Assembly (NCBI GenBank): GCA_946902985.2
Contig: OX336397.1
Coordinates: 156,729,890-156,793,889 of the forward strand
Source of the DNA: Meconema thalassinum
Lineage: Eukaryota > Arthropoda > Insecta > Orthoptera > Tettigoniidae
Direction of reading: 5' to 3'
Length of the DNA stretch: 64,000 nucleotides
Shown here: positions 10,291 to 20,390 of the stretch, piece by piece
Position numbering within the stretch: the stretch's first letter is position 1
How the letters are laid out: each line of letters starts with the position of its first letter
Position numbers and translations under genes: made by a program
The notes under the pieces: model-generated
The model's database searches: none
Told to the model about the DNA's origin: nothing
The model's input: the letters and a program-made list of their open reading frames with translations, nothing else

Positions 10291-10490
10291 GTTTTGCCAC
10301 ACGAGACTGAGTGTACTCTGTTCCAGCCCTCAGACAATGTCTCGAATTAGATTTTCTTCGCCCAGAAACGGGCCACTGTCACACCCGTTTCATGACCTTC
10401 CATTAACTACTGCCTTGAGCAAGAGCACGGGCACAGTTCACAGGAACACAGGTGTATCATGGTCTCTCTCTCCCCACACTCACAGAGTAC

Positions 10491-11102
10491 TTATTCCTGT
10501 AGGAATCCCCATTTGTGGAGATTAACTTTGCATCTCCCAACACCAGTCCGAAGTCTGTTGAGTGACCGCCAAGTTTCCCAGTTGTTGTTGTGGCCTGCTG
10601 GGAGCCTTTCCTTGGCCTTCATCGAATCTGGTGGTATGGTGGATTGCCATAGCTGTACCCTGGCTACCTCGGGTTTTGTAGTAGGCATCGATGTTGTTTG
10701 CAGTAATCTTTTCCTTGATTTTAGCCGCCTTCTTGGAGGCTGGTGACCAAAGAGAGGGTGAGCATGGTCCTCTGCGGACTTTTTCCGTTCCGTTTGTGCT
10801 ATGACCTCACGGCGTTCCTCAGGAGGGGCTATTCCTGCCAGGGAATGTAGTTTGTGGACAGGTGTAGGTTTCAGGCACCCAGGAATTATTTTGCAGGACT
10901 TGTCGAGGGCAACATCAACCTGTTGTACATGAGCTGAATGATAACATACAGGGCTAGCAATGCTTGGACTATCCACTAAGTGTGATTCTCTAATCTTTAA
11001 TTGACCCAGTTCAGTGTAGCCAGCGTAAGAGGTAGCAGTTGCTCGACAACAACACTCAAACAATAAGCTAAGTTCATAGTCAAATCGAACCTGACCATTC
11101 AC
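10491..11102 (-). pseudogene. LINE C-terminal fragment (Jockey/CR1-like group)
   Basis: Minus-strand frame of 203 codons including YHSAHVQQVDVALDKSCKII, GCLKPTPVHKLHSLAGIAPP, RRRLKSRKRLL and WETWRSLNRLRTGVGR. This is a common C-terminal region of insect non-LTR retrotransposon polyproteins, downstream of the reverse transcriptase. The same region occurs at 55240-55900, and the segment just upstream of it at 51400-51670. The catalytic domain is absent. Confidence 0.7.
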
Positions 11103-11154
11103 TAACGATCACACTTGAAGGTGTATAAATAACTGCTGTAACATAGTAAATGTA

Positions 11155-11955
11155 CCGGATCATCATTTTATTTCCCGCATGTACGCGCCGCTAGGCCGGT
11201 GAAGATGGTCTTGGCAGATGCGGCCGCTAGGCCGGTCAAGGTGGCCTTGGCGTTCTCCCCGCAATGAACACGTGCGCTGCGATCGGCAATGTTGCAATAA
11301 GCTGTCAGTATCTCCGGCGTATTCAAGCTTGTGAAGTGCTAGTTGATTTGACCTAACATACAGTGCAGTCTCGGGGCAATTTTACAGTTTATGTGTTGCC
11401 TTAAAGTGATGTTTTCTATACAACAACGTGTATTCATTGTGCTTTGTTATGCGAAGTGATGTTTTCTATAGAACAACGTGTATTCATTGTGCTTTCTTAT
11501 GCGAAGTATTCTTCTGTTAGAGAGTGCCGTTTTCGATTCATTCGGAATTATCCCGCCAGATCACCCGATTTAAATCCATGTGATTATTATCTCTGGGGAA
11601 TGCTTAAAGGAAAGGTATATGCAAACAATCCTCACAAGTGAGGAGTTAAAAGAAAATATTCGCCAAGTTATAACGAACGTCACCCAGGAAGAAATTCGCC
11701 GTGTGTCTAGAAACTTGTTTACGAGGTGCCAGGCATGCTTGAGAGCTGACGGACAACACTTTGAACATTTCTTGTAAAACCAGGTAAGTTTGTAGATAAT
11801 TATTTTCACTAGAAATTGCTATTAAATGACTGTATATTGACGCGAAGTAGTCGGGAGAAGTCGCGCACTTTTTACCGGCCAGCGAGCGGGTGTCAGCGCG
11901 AGAGCTTGCCGCGCCGTGATCGGTATTGGATGCGAGACTTAAATTGATGACCCTG
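11155..11955 (+). mobile_element. Tc1/mariner-like deletion derivative with TIRs
   Basis: Imperfect terminal inverted repeats: left CCGGATCATCATTTTATTT, right (reverse complement) CAGGGTCATCAATTTAAGT, flanked by TA at 11153-11154 and 11956-11957. It contains the fused transposase remnant described next. A ~52-bp stretch around the start codon (GTGATGTTTTCTATA.. to ..TTATGCGAA) is duplicated in tandem at 11406-11508. The 11160-11260 leader contains two copies of GCCGCTAGGCCGGT. Confidence 0.65.
11459..11777 (+). pseudogene. Tc1/mariner-like transposase, N- and C-termini fused by deletion
   Basis: The N-terminus MFSIEQRVFIVLSYAKYSSV resembles the helix-turn-helix start of this transposase group. 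It runs directly into PARSPDLNPCDYYLWGMLKG, the region of the last catalytic Asp, followed after a frameshift by SEELKENIRQVITNVTQEEI and LRADGQHFEHFL at the stop. Two of the three catalytic residues have been deleted, so it cannot be active. Confidence 0.7.
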
Positions 11956-12206
11956 TACATATTGTAAATACCAACACCACCTCTACATAGATTTAACCAT
12001 TTAAGCTCATATGTTGGAAATGTTCCGACATCATGTTTACTCCAATATTAGCGAGTTTGAACAGCACCTGGCGATTTTCGGACAATATCTACATTAAATT
12101 TAGAAAATTCATGGCCTTCTAAATATAATTCTTAGGACACTTTGTGCTGGTAATCCAGAGCAGGAAGGAATTCCACTTCGGATATGTTTTCTTTATTTCC
12201 GTGTTC

Positions 12207-12940
12207 TTCATGACAATGATGATGATAATTGTTGTTTTAAGGGGCCTAATATCTAGGTTATCGACCCCTAATGGTTTGGGTGATAGTGAAAGATGAGATG
12301 ACAAAGAAAACTATAACTAATACTAACTACAAATTTACATATTAGCTGAAGACATGGTAAACACATAAAGGATAAGGCAAATAAAGGACAGAAACAAAAT
12401 AAATGCCCTCAACCCTCGAAGAATGAGGACTAGGGGCCTTGGAAGGAAGGAGAGCCATAAAAGGCAGATAGGAAAGGGAAAGAGGAGAGGGCCCGCCTTA
12501 TAGTCAGGGGAAAAACGGACTCAGCTCGGGAATCCTTCGGAGTCGTCAACTCCCAAACACACCAGCAGTGAGCTCTTGAGGGCATAGCACTATCCAGGAT
12601 GCACCAGAAGTGGTGGGGCTACAAACACCCTGCCTCCTTGAGGGCCTTGAGCAGAAGGCAGGAGATAACTTGAAAAGAAAAAGAAGGCTGACCCCTCGAA
12701 GAATGAGGGTAAAAGGAAAGATGAGAAAAAGGCCAATTGAGGCGGGAAAGTGAAAGACTCCCTAGGCCTCGGATACCCTAATACCGTCAGAGGCGGAAGA
12801 GAACAAGAGTTGACCAAGCGAGGTTGACAGGAAAGCAGACGGAGAGCAGTTCGGCACAAGTAAGTGGAAGCACTGCCATACTCAGCCGGGGTCCTGTGGT
12901 CGCCAACCCACGTCCCACTAGATGTGAGCCTCTGGGCCGT
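12207..12940 (-). mobile_element. 3' end of a LINE with (ATC)n tail
   Basis: Read on the minus strand it ends ATTAGGCCCCTTAAAACAAC followed by AATTATCATCATCATTG, a trinucleotide tail typical of some insect non-LTR elements. The rest is a pyrimidine-rich 3' UTR (CTCCTGCCTTCTGCTCAAGG, GGGACGTGGGTTGGCGACC). A close copy lies at 49413-50480 on the same strand. The 119-codon minus frame here is non-coding UTR. Confidence 0.6.
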
Positions 12941-13417
12941 ATTCTTCATTCTTGGTGTTAGTAATATGCGTGTCCTTTTATAATTCCATTGTCATAAACA
13001 TAAACTAGGAAACAAACGAATACCTCCGCCATTGCAAGATGAACGAGGTAGAATTCAGCTGTTTCCCTCTACTTTAACGATGCTTTAGAAGAGAGTTGAG
13101 TGGTCAGATTTGGCCTTTAAACATAATTTCTTGTTAGTGGTAAGATAACGAGCGTTTCTATTTGATGAAATGCTCGTGAAAAGTTAAATAACATTTAATG
13201 ATGAATGAAGAGATACTTGACGTTGGTGAAAGTAGCCTTAAGTGTAAAGCATCTCATGATGATCGTTTGACGATCAAAACTGGCCATCCTGGTGAATTCA
13301 TTATTCGCATTAAAATTTCTTTCGTTTTAAGGGAAACACCGATCATGTTGGCCAACTCAAAAGCGTTAACTTCAATTACTCAGGCAACACTGAAACATAG
13401 CGTCCAAGATGGTAATG

Positions 13418-13422
<5 letters not shown>

Positions 13423-13456
<34 letters not shown>

Positions 13457-13530
13457 ATTAATAAATAAAATATAAATAAAACAAAAATATTTAAATAAAT
13501 GAATTAAATAATTAATTAATTAACAAGTAA
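13423..13530 (+). repeat. (AAAT)n microsatellite tract
   Basis: Runs of ATAA/AAAT units, first perfect and then interrupted. Similar tracts abut the other LINE fragments of the 13-20 kb cluster, so they may derive from LINE tails. Confidence 0.8.
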
Positions 13531-13538
13531 ATAAATAT

Positions 13539-14037
13539 ATGCGTCAGAAACGACAACAATTGGAGCATCAGGCATCAAAGAAACTAAAAAAAATAGAAAG
13601 CAAAATTCTCAGAAAAATATTTGGAGCAATACACAGAGATAGCATATGGATGAAAAGACCTACCAAAGAGCTATGTGAGTACACAGACAGACTCACCGAT
13701 GTGATCAGAAAACGCAGACTAACGTTTTACGGGCACATACAGAGAATGAACAACGGCAAGAGACTTAAAAAGAAGATCTTTGATGTAGTAAACAGTTCAA
13801 ACAGGAAAACTAATTGGTAAGTTATTATGAAATAGAGGAAGACTTAAGGCAGGTGGGGATCGACAGGCAAATGATTGGAGACAGAGGAGAATTCAGACAC
13901 AACATTGAGAATACAACATTTAAAGCAAATGAAAAGAAGAAGACGGGAACATTGCGGACGGAACAACGGAAACAGGAGCACAGTCAAAGGATGAAGAGAT
14001 TTAGGGAAGAAGGGAGAGAAGTGAAAATTGTGTAATC
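13539..14037 (+). pseudogene. LINE ORF2 C-terminus, fragment H1
   Basis: The frame reads KIFGAIHRDS, DVIRKRRLTFYGHIQRM and KKKIFDVVNSSNRKTNW. After a stop and frameshift near 13818 it continues EEDLRQVGIDRQMIGDRGEF and MKRFREEGRE. The order (KRRL.F.GH..RM, then a W..E...DL..GI block) matches fragments H2-H4 at 15.5, 17.9 and 19.0 kb. This is the extreme C-terminus of a non-LTR retrotransposon polyprotein. No catalytic motif is included. Confidence 0.65.
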
Positions 14038-14180
14038 ATGAGATATTTAAGTTCAAACACAGTCCATAATGGCAAAAATGATATAATAATTATAAGTAAA
14101 CATATACATAAATTAATTATTTTAAGAAAATACAATGAATAAATAAGTAAACAAAACTATAAACAAGTAAATACATTTAA

Positions 14181-15135
14181 AACAAGTAGTTCCGTGATGA
14201 ACTCTACAGCCTATTTTCATATATCCTACTTAATGTTAACTGCCACTATCAACATACAAAATTTCATTTTGATTGCTGTAATAGATTCATAGATATTGAG
14301 AACCGACTAAATATTTCGGATGGTCGCCATGTTGGATTTTATATATGTAGCATTCAAACTTCAATCGCATGATTAGGACACAAGAAGTAACAAGGAGATT
14401 TTAAAATTTCGCTCAGCTGCCATCTTGTGGTTATGGAAACAATTGAAATAAATTAGATACCAGTGCATTACTATGTGTATAAACATTTCCTGTACCAGAT
14501 TTCATTGCGTTTGGAACATTAAATCGCGAGAAAGGTCTATTTAAAATTTTCAAATTCGCTTGGCCGCCATGTTCGTTTTGTAGTTAATCGGTTTTTGAAA
14601 GTATGATAGATGTACTTCCAGTAGTTCCCTTTATCTTCGTACAAAATTTCAGGGGTATACCGCTAATAGTTTCAGAGATATAGAATGCCGGTGAAATATT
14701 TCGCACATCCGGCATCTTTTGGTTATGTAAACAATTGAACGAAGTTTGATGTCGGTGCATTACAATCTGTATAAACATATACTGTACCAAGTTTTATTGC
14801 GTTTGGTTGGTTAAATCGCGAGAAACATCTATTTAAAAGTCGCAAATTCGCATGGCCGCCATGTTGGTTTTGTAGTTACCAGTTTTTCAAAAGTCACATA
14901 GTTGAACTTCTAGTAGTTCCCTTTATCACAGTAAAAAATTCCACTGTGATATCGGGAATAGTTTCGGAGATATTGAATGCTGGTGAAATATTTTTCTCAG
15001 CCGCCATGTTGGATTGGTGAGACGTAACAAAATTTAAAGGGCACGGTCGGGGTCGTCCGGAATAGTGCTATGAACTTACCGAGTTTCATTGAAATCGCTC
15101 TAGCCGTTTAGATTTTATTAGGGGGGGGACACACA

Positions 15136-15174
<39 letters not shown>

Positions 15175-15245
15175 TGCACACACACACGGACAAAAGGTGA
15201 TCTCATAAGCCTATTTTTTTTTCAAAATTGAAAATAGGCTAAAAA
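14181..15245 (-). mobile_element. HINE-like element, copy C
   Basis: Minus orientation: the hairpin/CTTGTT end is at the left (AACAAGTAGTTCC..GAACT) and the AGCCTATTTT palindrome is at the right (15220-15245). The interior matches copy A with one block missing, so it is about 400 bp shorter. A (CA)n tract at about 15129-15190 sits just inside the 5' end, where copy A has a short GTGTG run. Confidence 0.65.
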
Positions 15246-15267
15246 CAAATAAATAATGAATCAAATA

Positions 15268-15319
<52 letters not shown>

Positions 15320-15320
15320 A
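15129..15320 (+). repeat. (CA)n and (AAAG)n microsatellites
   Basis: A CACACA run at about 15129-15190 lies within the HINE 5' end. A perfect GAAA/AAAG run at about 15268-15320 lies just outside it. Confidence 0.85.
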
Positions 15321-15394
15321 GTAATAATTACATAAATAAATTTAACAAAATCAAATAAATAAATAAATAAAAATACAGATAAATAAGTAAATAA

Positions 15395-15547
15395 ATCTAT
15401 CAATAAATGAATCATCCGTTATTGTATGTAACATGCCGTTAAGACCCATAGCAGAAGAACAAGGGAATACAATTCTTAATTACAGTATAAATAACAAGCA
15501 TAACATAATATAACATAACACTACATTGTACTTCATAACAGGAAGAA
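15395..15547 (+). repeat. Segment duplicated at 18815-18966
   Basis: Both places share AATAAATGAATCATC, ATTCTTAATTACAGTATAA, CAAGCATAACATA and GTACTTCATAACAGGAAGAA in the same order. It lies upstream of LINE fragments H2 and H4 respectively, so it could be LINE sequence or part of a local duplication. Confidence 0.6.
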
Positions 15548-15550
15548 ATC

Positions 15551-16352
15551 AAGATCTCTTATGAGAAAACTGAATACATTGAATCCAAGCATGGCAATGA
15601 GAAATATTTGGAAATATCAGAAAAACAGAAAAATTCAAATATCTTGGTGAATGGATTCAATCTAAGGAAGCCAATAAGGTCAAGGCTCGTAAGATGGAAA
15701 CTGCATATCGATTAACGCAGAATAGGTATAACAGGAAAGCCATATCCTTCAGAGCAAAGATACGACATTATGCCGCTGTGATTAAACCGGAAGCTCTTTG
15801 TAGTTCTGAGTGCCATATTTTAAACCAAAAAAAAAAGGATAAACAGAGGAGTTAGAAAAGAAATAACGAAGAATCCTAAGAAGAATATTGGGGCCAGTAC
15901 AGTGGGCAGATGGCTTATGGAGGAGACGGAGGAATAATGACTTGTACAACCAGGCGGAGAAACTTACAGACACGATGCGTAAGAGAAGGATTACATTTTA
16001 TGGCCACCTCACACGAATGATCAACAAGAGGATATTCACTTACATTAGCAAATTAAAGTCCACCACAAAATGGCTTGAGGAAACACGAGCAGATCTCAAA
16101 GAAGTTGGCATCACTCAAGAAGATATTCTCAACAAATCACTGTTTCGAAGGAAGGTTGATAAATTTAGAGGGTTTCAGGATAAACCTAGCTCAAAAAAAG
16201 AGGTCGCCTGGTCTGAAGAAACGAGGAGGAGACTCAGGCGAACGCATGAAGAAATTCTGGGAGGAGAAGAAGAGATTGGCAAGTCGGCCGATTGTTCAAC
16301 GCGGTCCACAGTAGGCCAAAATCGACAGAATAATAATAATAATAATAAATAA
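15551..16352 (+). pseudogene. LINE ORF2 3' part, fragment H2
   Basis: The longest of the four H fragments. Across frames it reads FKYLGEWIQSKEANKVKARK, AKIRHYAAVIKPEALC, then DTMRKRRITFYGHLTRM, TKWLEETRADLKEVGI, SLFRRKVDKF and RRTHEEILGGEEE. It ends in an (AAT)n tail at about 16330-16350. The first part is the reverse-transcriptase thumb region and the rest is the C-terminal tail. Several frameshifts are present. Confidence 0.65.
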
Positions 16353-16386
16353 ATAGAATCGACAGAAGGAGAAGAATTAAACAAAT

Positions 16387-17910
16387 AACAAGTAGTTCCG
16401 TGAAGAACTATACAGCCTATTTTCATATATCCTACTTATGTTAATTGCCACTATCAACATACACAATTACAGTTTGATTGCTGTAATAGATTCGTAGATA
16501 TTGAGAACCGACTAAATATTTCGGATGGTTGCCATGTTGGATTTTATATATGTAGGTCCTAGAGTTATGTACTGTTACATGCAGATTATTGTGAACGTGT
16601 AGTATTCAAACTTCAATCGCATAATTAGGACACAAGAAAAAACAAGGATATTTTAAAATTTTTCACAGCTGCCATCTTGAGGTTATGGAAACAATTGAAA
16701 TAAATTAGATGCCAGTGGATTAACATTCGGATAAGGATTTACTGTACCAAGTTTCACTGCACGCGGATGGTTAAATTGCGAGAAACGTCCATGTGAATAT
16801 TTATAATTCGCGTCACCGCCATGTTGGATTTGTGATCACCAGGTTATTTAAAGTCCTATAGGTGAACTTAATTTCATAGCCCCTATGAACATTAAAAAAT
16901 GCAGTTTGATTGCTAAAATAGATTCGTAGATATTCAGTATCGTCTAAATATTTCGGATGGTCGCCATGTTGGATTGTTAAATGTATAGGCCATAGAGTCA
17001 TGTACCATTAAAGGAAAATTATTGCGTAGGTTCATTATTCAAACTTTCACTTCGATCGCATGACTACATCACAATAAATAAAATCTTAAGTTTAAAATTC
17101 GCACTGCCGCCATCTTGAGGTTATGTAAACAATTGAACTAAATTAGATACCAGTGGATTACAATGTGTATAAATATTTCCTGTGCCAGGTTTCAGTGCGC
17201 TTGGAACATTAAATCGCGAGAAAGGTCTATTTAAAATTGTCAAATTCGCTTGGCCGCCATGTTCGTTTTGTAGTTAACCGGTTTTTGAAGATGGACTTCC
17301 AGTAGTGCCCTTTATCTCCGTACAAAATTTCAGGGTTTTACCGTTAATAGCTTCAGAGATATAGAATGCCGGTGAAATATTTCGCACATACGCCATCTTG
17401 TGATTATGTAAGCAATTGAACGAAGTTAGATGTCGGTGCATTACAATGTATATAAACATATACTGTACCAAGTTTCATTGCGTTTGGTTGGTCAAATCGC
17501 GAGAAACGTCTATTTAAAAGTCGCAAATTCGCTTGGCCGCCATGTTGGTTTTGTAGTTACCAGATTTTCAAAAGTCACATAGTGAACTTATAGCTGTTCC
17601 CTCTATCACCATAGAAAATGTCAGGGTGATATCGGTAATAGTTTCGTAGATATTGAATGCTGGTGAAATATTTCGCACAGCCGCCATGTTGGATTGGTGA
17701 GTCGTAACAAAATTTGAAGGCCACGGTCGAGGTCGCCGGGAATAGTGCTATGAACTTTCCGAGTTTCATTGAAATCGCTCCAGCCGTTTAGATTTTATTA
17801 GGGGGGGACACACACACGAATCACACACACACACACACACACACGCACACACACACGGACAAAAGGTGATCTCATAAGCCTATTTTTTCAAAATTGAAAA
17901 TAGGCTAAAA
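16387..17910 (-). mobile_element. HINE-like element, copy D
   Basis: Minus orientation and nearly full length. The left end AACAAGTAGTTCCGTGAAG is the hairpin end. The right end is TCAAAATTGAAAATAGGCT preceded by AGCCTATTTT, the 5' palindrome. The internal (AC)n tract is at about 17811-17850. It contains the full set of CCGCCATGTTGG-type subrepeats seen in copy A. Confidence 0.65.
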
Positions 17911-17929
17911 ATATATAAATAAATAAAGA

Positions 17930-18770
17930 GGTAATAAAAAAGGAATATGGAAGAGATGGAAGTAACAATAGATATTATTAAGGACAGACCATTTATAGCC
18001 TATTTTCAATTTTGAAAAAATAGGCTTATGAGATCACCTTTTGTCCGTGTGTGTGTGCGTGTGTGTGTGTGTGTGTGAGTGAGTGAGGTGTGTGTGTGTG
18101 TCCCCCTAATAAAATCTAAACGGCTGGAGCGATTTCAATGAAACTCGGTAAATTCATAGCGCTATTTCAGGCGACCTCGACCGTGCTCTTCAAAATTTGT
18201 TACGTCTCACCAATCCAACATGGCGGCTGTGCGAAATATTTCACTAGCATTCAATATCTCCGAAACTATTACCGATTTCGCCCTGAAATTGTGTACGGTG
18301 ATAAAGGGCACTACTAGAAGTTCACGTATGAGACTTTCAAAAACCTGGTGACTACAAAACCAAAATGGCGGCCAAGCGAATTTGAGACTTTTAAATAGAC
18401 TTTTCTCGCGATTTAATTATCCAAACGTAATGAAACTTGGTACAGCCATTGTTTATACACATTGTAATGCACGGAAGTCTAATTTAGTTCAATTGTTTAT
18501 ATAACCTCAAGATGGCGGCAGTGCGAATTGATATTATTACGGACAGACCATTTTTCAGAAATATGAACAAAAATTTCAAGGGTTTCCAGGAGACGGAAAA
18601 GAAGAAGCGGGTTAACATCTGGACGGAAGAGAGAGGAAGGAGACAAAGTGAAGTAATGAAGAACTACTGGAAGGCAAGAAAGGAGAGAGGAAATAAGAGA
18701 CAGTGAATGCAATGGGTTATTTTACGCGGTCCAAAGATGGCCGAAATCGAGGAAAGAAGAAGAGAGAAGT
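17930..18770 (+). pseudogene. LINE ORF2 C-terminus, fragment H3, split by a HINE fragment
   Basis: 17936-17994 reads MEEMEVTIDIIKDRPF. After the interposed HINE piece the frame restarts at 18530 with IDIITDRPFFRNMNKNFKGF and continues NIWTEERGRRQSEVMKNYWK to a stop at 18706. The 24 bases at the junction are present twice (17971-17994 and 18530-18553). Confidence 0.6.
17995..18529 (+). mobile_element. HINE-like element, 5' half only (copy E)
   Basis: It starts TAGCCTATTTTCAATTTTG with the usual palindrome and (GT)n, then matches copy A for about 530 bp. It stops abruptly at GATGGCGGCAGTGCGA without the 3' hairpin. It interrupts LINE fragment H3 and is flanked by a near-perfect 24-bp direct repeat, which is unusual because Helitron-class insertion normally leaves no target duplication. 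Confidence 0.65.
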
Positions 18771-18814
18771 AATAAATAAATAAATGTAACAAAAATATAG
18801 ATACGTAAATAAAT

Positions 18815-18966
18815 AAATAAATCAATCAATAAATGAATCATCATCATTTATTGCATGAAACAGGCGATTATGATGCATAGCAGAAAAACAACGGAATGCG
18901 AATATTCTTAATTACAGTATAAGTAGCAAGCATAACATAACACTACATAGTACTTCATAACAGGAA
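18815..18966 (+). repeat. Second copy of the 15395-15547 segment
   Basis: See 15395-15547. This copy is followed by (AAAT)n and LINE fragment H4. Confidence 0.6.
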
Positions 18967-19149
18967 GAAATAAATAAATGAATAAATAAATGAATTTGAC
19001 ATAATCAAATAAATAAATAAATAGGCAAATAATATTTGAGAAGAGTGAAAGACGAATTCTGAGAAAAATACTGGGAGCTAAACGAAATAATAGCGCAGAA
19101 TATAGGTTACGACCAAATAGAGAGTTATATTTCAATTGTGAAAAAGTAA

Positions 19150-19374
19150 TAATAATGTTATTGGTTTTACGTCCCTTTTAACTACACTGGCTTTTAGAGA
19201 CGCCGGGGTGCCGGAATTTTGCCCCGAAGGGGATCTTTAACGTGCCAGTAAATCTTCTGACACGGCTCCCTCGCATTTGCGCACCCTCAAATGCCAGCTG
19301 ACTGTGCCAGGTTTCGAACCTGCAACCTTGGGCTCAGCAAGCGAGAACGTTACCCCTGAGCCACGCAGCCAGAC
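19150..19374 (-). mobile_element. tRNA-derived SINE with 13-bp target duplication
   Basis: Exact duplication TGTGAAAAAGTAA at 19137-19149 and 19375-19387. On the minus strand the head has GCGTGGCTCAGGGGTAACG (A-box-like) and GCAGGTTCGAAACC (B-box-like). The body includes CTGGCACGTTAAAGATCCCC and GGCACCCCGGCGTCTCTAAA, and the tail is (ATT)n. The central GGCACGTTAAAGA block resembles a SINE core motif found widely in invertebrates. That comparison is from memory. Confidence 0.85.
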
Positions 19375-19655
19375 TGTGAAAAAGTAACTGATGTAATGAG
19401 AAAGAGAAGATTACAGATTTTCGGGCACATTTATAGAATGGAAAATAGTAGACTAACTAAACAGATCTTCAACGTATTGAATAGTTACAAATCCAAACCC
19501 ACATGGTTCATTGAAATTGACAAAGATTTGACAAACGCCAGAATTCAGACAGACACAATAGCAAACAGATCACTCTTCAGAGAAGCTATTCAAAAGGCAG
19601 AATTTCAAGATAGAAAGAAAGAAACAACTCGCAGAAAGTGGACTCAGGAGGAGAA

Positions 19656-20348
19656 CAGGGTCATCCAACCATTGCGTTTTGAATCCGCGGCCGCACTCGG
19701 CGAGCACTTGGCAGTCAGGCTAGCACTCCTTCACTGTGGCAGCGAGGAGACGGACGATGTTCGGACCACGCTGAATAGATACGAAGGTACAGTCGTGTGC
19801 GGTTGACGGCTTTTGTGGGTGTGTTGACATCATATTGATAGGACTGTTTTGCCATTAAAACAACGCATATACAAATCGAATTGCACTCCGATGTATGGAA
19901 TGTGCAGGAAACGAACGCAAGTGTTAAGTAAAGAATATTCTGATTTATTTCAAACTGAAATTCAACAACACTTTACTCATTTGGACAAATATTACAGACC
20001 TTGAGAGACCTTTGCTCCGTCGTTTTTACGAGCTTTTAGTTTTTGAGGAAACAATCTTCTCTAAATTGGGTACACTATTTCTGGACACAGCCATTGCGCA
20101 AGTTTCAATCGCTCATCGTTGCACGATGTTTACTTTTGGTAAGCTTAAGAACCGAAAAGAAGCGCTCACAAATGTACGTTGAGCCAAACATTGCTCACTT
20201 CGGCGCAGCGGGCTGACCGCGCGCTCAACCAGCCAAGCTCCTCCCACCACTACCGAAACTACATTACCTTCCACCAAGGAGCTCGGAGCACTGGCTTAGA
20301 GCACAGCCGGAGCAATAGCGCTCGGGGAGCGCTGTGTGGATGGCCCTG
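19656..20348. mobile_element. Candidate hAT-like MITE inside LINE fragment H4
   Basis: This insert interrupts the LINE frame. Left end CAGGGTCATCCA, right end (reverse complement) CAGGGCCATCCA. The adjacent 8-bp flanks GAGGAGAA and CTCTAGAA agree at only 4 of 8 positions, so the duplication is weak. No transposase. GC-rich blocks (CTCGGCGAGCAC, GCTCGGGGAGCGCT) lie near the ends. Insertion is certain from LINE co-linearity; the class is tentative. Confidence 0.45.
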
Positions 20349-20390
20349 CTCTAGAAGAATGAAGGAAATTTGGAAACAAAGAAAATAGCC

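Larger units (their letters stand above)
19030..20390 (+). pseudogene. LINE ORF2 C-terminus, fragment H4, with two insertions
   Basis: The frame reads RRILRKILGAKRNN before 19137. It resumes after a SINE with MRKRRLQIFGHIYRMENSRL, TWFIEIDKDLTNARIQTDTI and RKWTQEENR (to 19655). After a second insert it ends RRMKEIWKQRK at 20388. With both inserts disregarded, the motif order equals that of fragment H2. Confidence 0.6.

Noticed and set aside
10256..10746. Plus-strand frames of 89 and 95 codons
   Set aside because: They lie over a SINE fragment and opposite the LINE C-terminal fragment; no recognisable product.
12590..12949. 119-codon minus-strand frame
   Set aside because: It lies in the pyrimidine-rich 3' UTR of a LINE that recurs at 49.8-50.5 kb, where the frame is not conserved.
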